34,269 nt of DNA from Pedobacter sp. UBA5917 (GTDB taxonomy: Bacteria > Bacteroidota > Bacteroidia > Sphingobacteriales > Sphingobacteriaceae), in NCBI RefSeq assembly GCF_002432345.1, contig NZ_DJDT01000284.1, positions 1 through 34,269 of the forward strand. The letters run 5' to 3'. Made by a program: the position numbers and the translations under genes. Positions 32,601-34,269 of this stretch are shown one piece after another (the first letter of the stretch is position 1; every line of letters starts with the position of its first letter). A model generated the notes under the pieces. That model worked only from the letters and a program-made list of their open reading frames with translations. It was not told the DNA's origin and searched no databases.

Positions 32601-33787
32601 AAGGTTACAGAATATATCTGATCATAGGTTCTATCCTGATCCTCGGCTATCTGGTTGCGCAGTACAACAAACCTACACCAACAAACTGGGCGCCAACTTA
32701 TGCGGTAAAAGATAAAATTCCTTATGGAACCTATATCCTGTACCATCGTATAAAAGATATTTTGCCCAAAGCAGACATCAAACAATCGAAAACGGCCATT
32801 TACAATACTTTAAAAGCAAAAAAATTTAATAAAACCGCTTATTTGATTGTTGCACAAAAGGCCGAAATCAGCAAAACAGATTTCGATCAGCTGGTAAAAT
32901 ACATGCAGGCGGGCAACGATGCCTTTATTGCCAGTTATGATTTAGGGAAGATCGAAAAAGACTTAAAAATAGAAGCTTCCGGCTCAATGTCGGCTGAGGG
33001 CAGGACACTTAATTTTACCAATCCAAACTTAAAAACCGAAGCCAGTTACGGTTTCGAAAGGGGAATTGGCAGTCAGTATTATAACAAGCTCGATACTGCT
33101 AAAGCCACTGTTTTGGGTGTGAATGGAAATGGGAAACCTAACTTTATACGTTACAGCTATGGAAAAGGCAATCTTTATCTGATTGCCGAGCCCGGTTTTT
33201 ATACCAATTTTAACCTGCTCGATAAGTATGGGGCAGAATATGCTGCCAAAACCCTGAGTTACCTGCAGGGAAATACGCAGGTAATTTTTGATGGATATTT
33301 TACCGGACAGGAAAACACCACGACCGACATGCTTAGGGTATTTTTTAAGCACCCTGAGCTTAAATTCGCCTATTACCTGAGCATTTTTGGCCTGATTATT
33401 TTTGTTCTTTACGATATCAAGCGCAGGCAGCGGATTATTCCTATTGCCGATCCGCTTACCAACTCATCGCTGGCCTTTGTTAATGTAGTAGGCAGTGTTT
33501 ACTATCACGAGCGGAACAACCTCGATATTGCCTTAAAAAAAATCAACTACTTTATGGAGTACCTACGGAGCCGGTATTACCTTAAAACCAACGATATCGA
33601 CAGTGAATTTGCACAGCTATTGACAGAAAAAACAGGCATTAATGAAACACTGGCCAAAACATTAACGAGGTATTTTATCGAAACACCCAAAATGGGTGAT
33701 TTAAGCGATACACAATTGATCAATTTAAACGAAAGCATAGAACAGTTTTATAAAATTACGCAAAGCAATGGAACAAGAACAGTTTAA
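32597..33787 (+). CDS. DUF4350 domain protein
   Basis: A 396-residue membrane protein. The first helix lies at about 5-21. A periplasmic or extracytoplasmic DUF4350 domain follows, which resembles glutamine-amidotransferase-like Rossmann folds (KFNKTAYLIVAQ, GNDAFIAS, YSYGKGNLYLIAEP). A second helix (AYYLSIFGLIIFVLYDI, about 255-275) and a cytoplasmic helical tail complete it. It is translationally coupled to the DUF4129 gene upstream and overlaps the MoxR gene by 20 bp. Such proteins are regular partners in MoxR-DUF58 clusters; molecular function unknown. Confidence 0.83.
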   Translation: MKGYRIYLIIGSILILGYLVAQYNKPTPTNWAPTYAVKDKIPYGTYILYHRIKDILPKADIKQSKTAIYNTLKAKKFNKTAYLIVAQKAEISKTDFDQLVKYMQAGNDAFIASYDLGKIEKDLKIEASGSMSAEGRTLNFTNPNLKTEASYGFERGIGSQYYNKLDTAKATVLGVNGNGKPNFIRYSYGKGNLYLIAEPGFYTNFNLLDKYGAEYAAKTLSYLQGNTQVIFDGYFTGQENTTTDMLRVFFKHPELKFAYYLSIFGLIIFVLYDIKRRQRIIPIADPLTNSSLAFVNVVGSVYYHERNNLDIALKKINYFMEYLRSRYYLKTNDIDSEFAQLLTEKTGINETLAKTLTRYFIETPKMGDLSDTQLINLNESIEQFYKITQSNGTRTV

Positions 33788-34269
33788 CCCACGTACGGAT
33801 TTAAGTGCCTTAAATGCGGCCGTAAACCAGATCAGATCGGTACTTGGAAATATTATAGTGGGCCAAAAACAGGTGATTGATTTTCTGATTGTTGGTTTAC
33901 TTGCCGATGGACATATATTAATCGAAGGAGTGCCCGGTGTAGCAAAAACACTTAGTGCCAAACTGCTTGCCAAATCAATCGACGCACAGTTTTCGAGGGT
34001 ACAGTTTACACCCGATTTAATGCCTTCGGATGTTTTGGGAACACCTATTTTCAATACCAAAACAGGTGATTTTGAATTTAGAAAGGGTCCCATTTTTGGC
34101 AATATTATTTTGGTGGATGAAATTAACCGTGCACCGGCTAAAACCCAGTCGGCCCTTTTTGAAGTAATGGAAGAGCGCCAGGTAACCATCGATGGACAAA
34201 CTTATATTATGGACGAACCTTTTATGGTTTTAGCTACCCAGAACCCGATTGAGCAGGAAGGAACCTATC
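33768..34269 (+). CDS. MoxR family AAA+ ATPase (partial, cut by window end)
   Basis: The first 167 codons of a MoxR-type ATPase start at ATG 33768, overlapping the DUF4350 gene by 20 bp. Walker A is GVPGVAKT (54-61), Walker B ILVDEINRAP (114-123) and sensor 1 ATQNP (156-160). RVQFTPDLMPSDVLG (78-91) is the MoxR signature. MoxR proteins act as chaperone-like ATPases that mature or load metal into protein complexes, often with a DUF58 or VWA-domain partner encoded just downstream, which would lie outside this window. Confidence 0.94.
   Translation, partial: MEQEQFNPRTDLSALNAAVNQIRSVLGNIIVGQKQVIDFLIVGLLADGHILIEGVPGVAKTLSAKLLAKSIDAQFSRVQFTPDLMPSDVLGTPIFNTKTGDFEFRKGPIFGNIILVDEINRAPAKTQSALFEVMEERQVTIDGQTYIMDEPFMVLATQNPIEQEGTY

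Overview
This window reads as chromosomal DNA of a Bacteroidota member, most likely family Sphingobacteriaceae (Pedobacter-like). The evidence is promoters of the TAnnTTTG type, almost no Shine-Dalgarno sequences, AT-rich spacers full of small palindromic repeats, and lineage-typical families: DUF4369-TlpA thioredoxin, DUF4920, a SusC-like plug domain protein, and an RDD/SpoIIM/DUF4129/DUF4350/MoxR cluster. The genus is inference. No tRNA, rRNA, CRISPR array, transposase or prophage was seen.

Layout. 1-3320: ssb and mutY on the minus strand, diverging from an HU-type gene, a TPR membrane protein and a 29-residue basic protein resembling bS22/mS38. 3419-7437: ribonuclease G, radA and a secreted DUF4920 protein, separated by terminators and two palindromic repeat elements. 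7483-11417: ilvE and a tryptophan 2,3-dioxygenase-family gene (minus), then a fluoride riboswitch directly in front of a CLC-F type antiporter; two copies of one dispersed 84-86 bp palindrome sit in the convergent spacers at the two ends. 11431-14947: an epimerase and a chimeric phosphoserine phosphatase (minus), then a ureohydrolase-fold protein that has lost metal ligands. 14948-17554: a 22-bp palindromic repeat array and promoter before a DUF4143 ATPase, then a secreted thioredoxin. 17680-20892 (minus): purD, a mitochondrial-type 2,4-dienoyl-CoA reductase and a mitochondrial-type delta3,delta2-enoyl-CoA isomerase. 21020-24887 (minus): a large periplasmic macroglobulin/plug protein and dcd, separated by a 640-bp non-coding repeat region. 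24959-28164: phosphopantetheinyl transferase, lipB, a serine hydrolase and an SGNH lipoprotein. 28251-29850: small membrane proteins and an RDD protein. 30031 to the end: a tight five-gene operon SpoIIM - membrane protein - DUF4129 - DUF4350 - MoxR, cut by the window edge.

Functional links. The riboswitch and transporter form a complete fluoride-resistance unit. The two acyl-CoA enzymes are the pair needed to degrade unsaturated fatty acids. The phosphopantetheinyl transferase makes holo-ACP, and LipB uses octanoyl-ACP. The last operon is a membrane-linked MoxR AAA+ system of unknown substrate.

The points most worth following up are: the SerB-like phosphatase fused to a SerA remnant that lacks its NAD domain but keeps the ACT domain; the fluoride riboswitch/CLC-F pair; the His-to-Gln pseudo-ureohydrolase; the phased palindromic array before the DUF4143 ATPase; and the 29-residue ribosomal-protein candidate.
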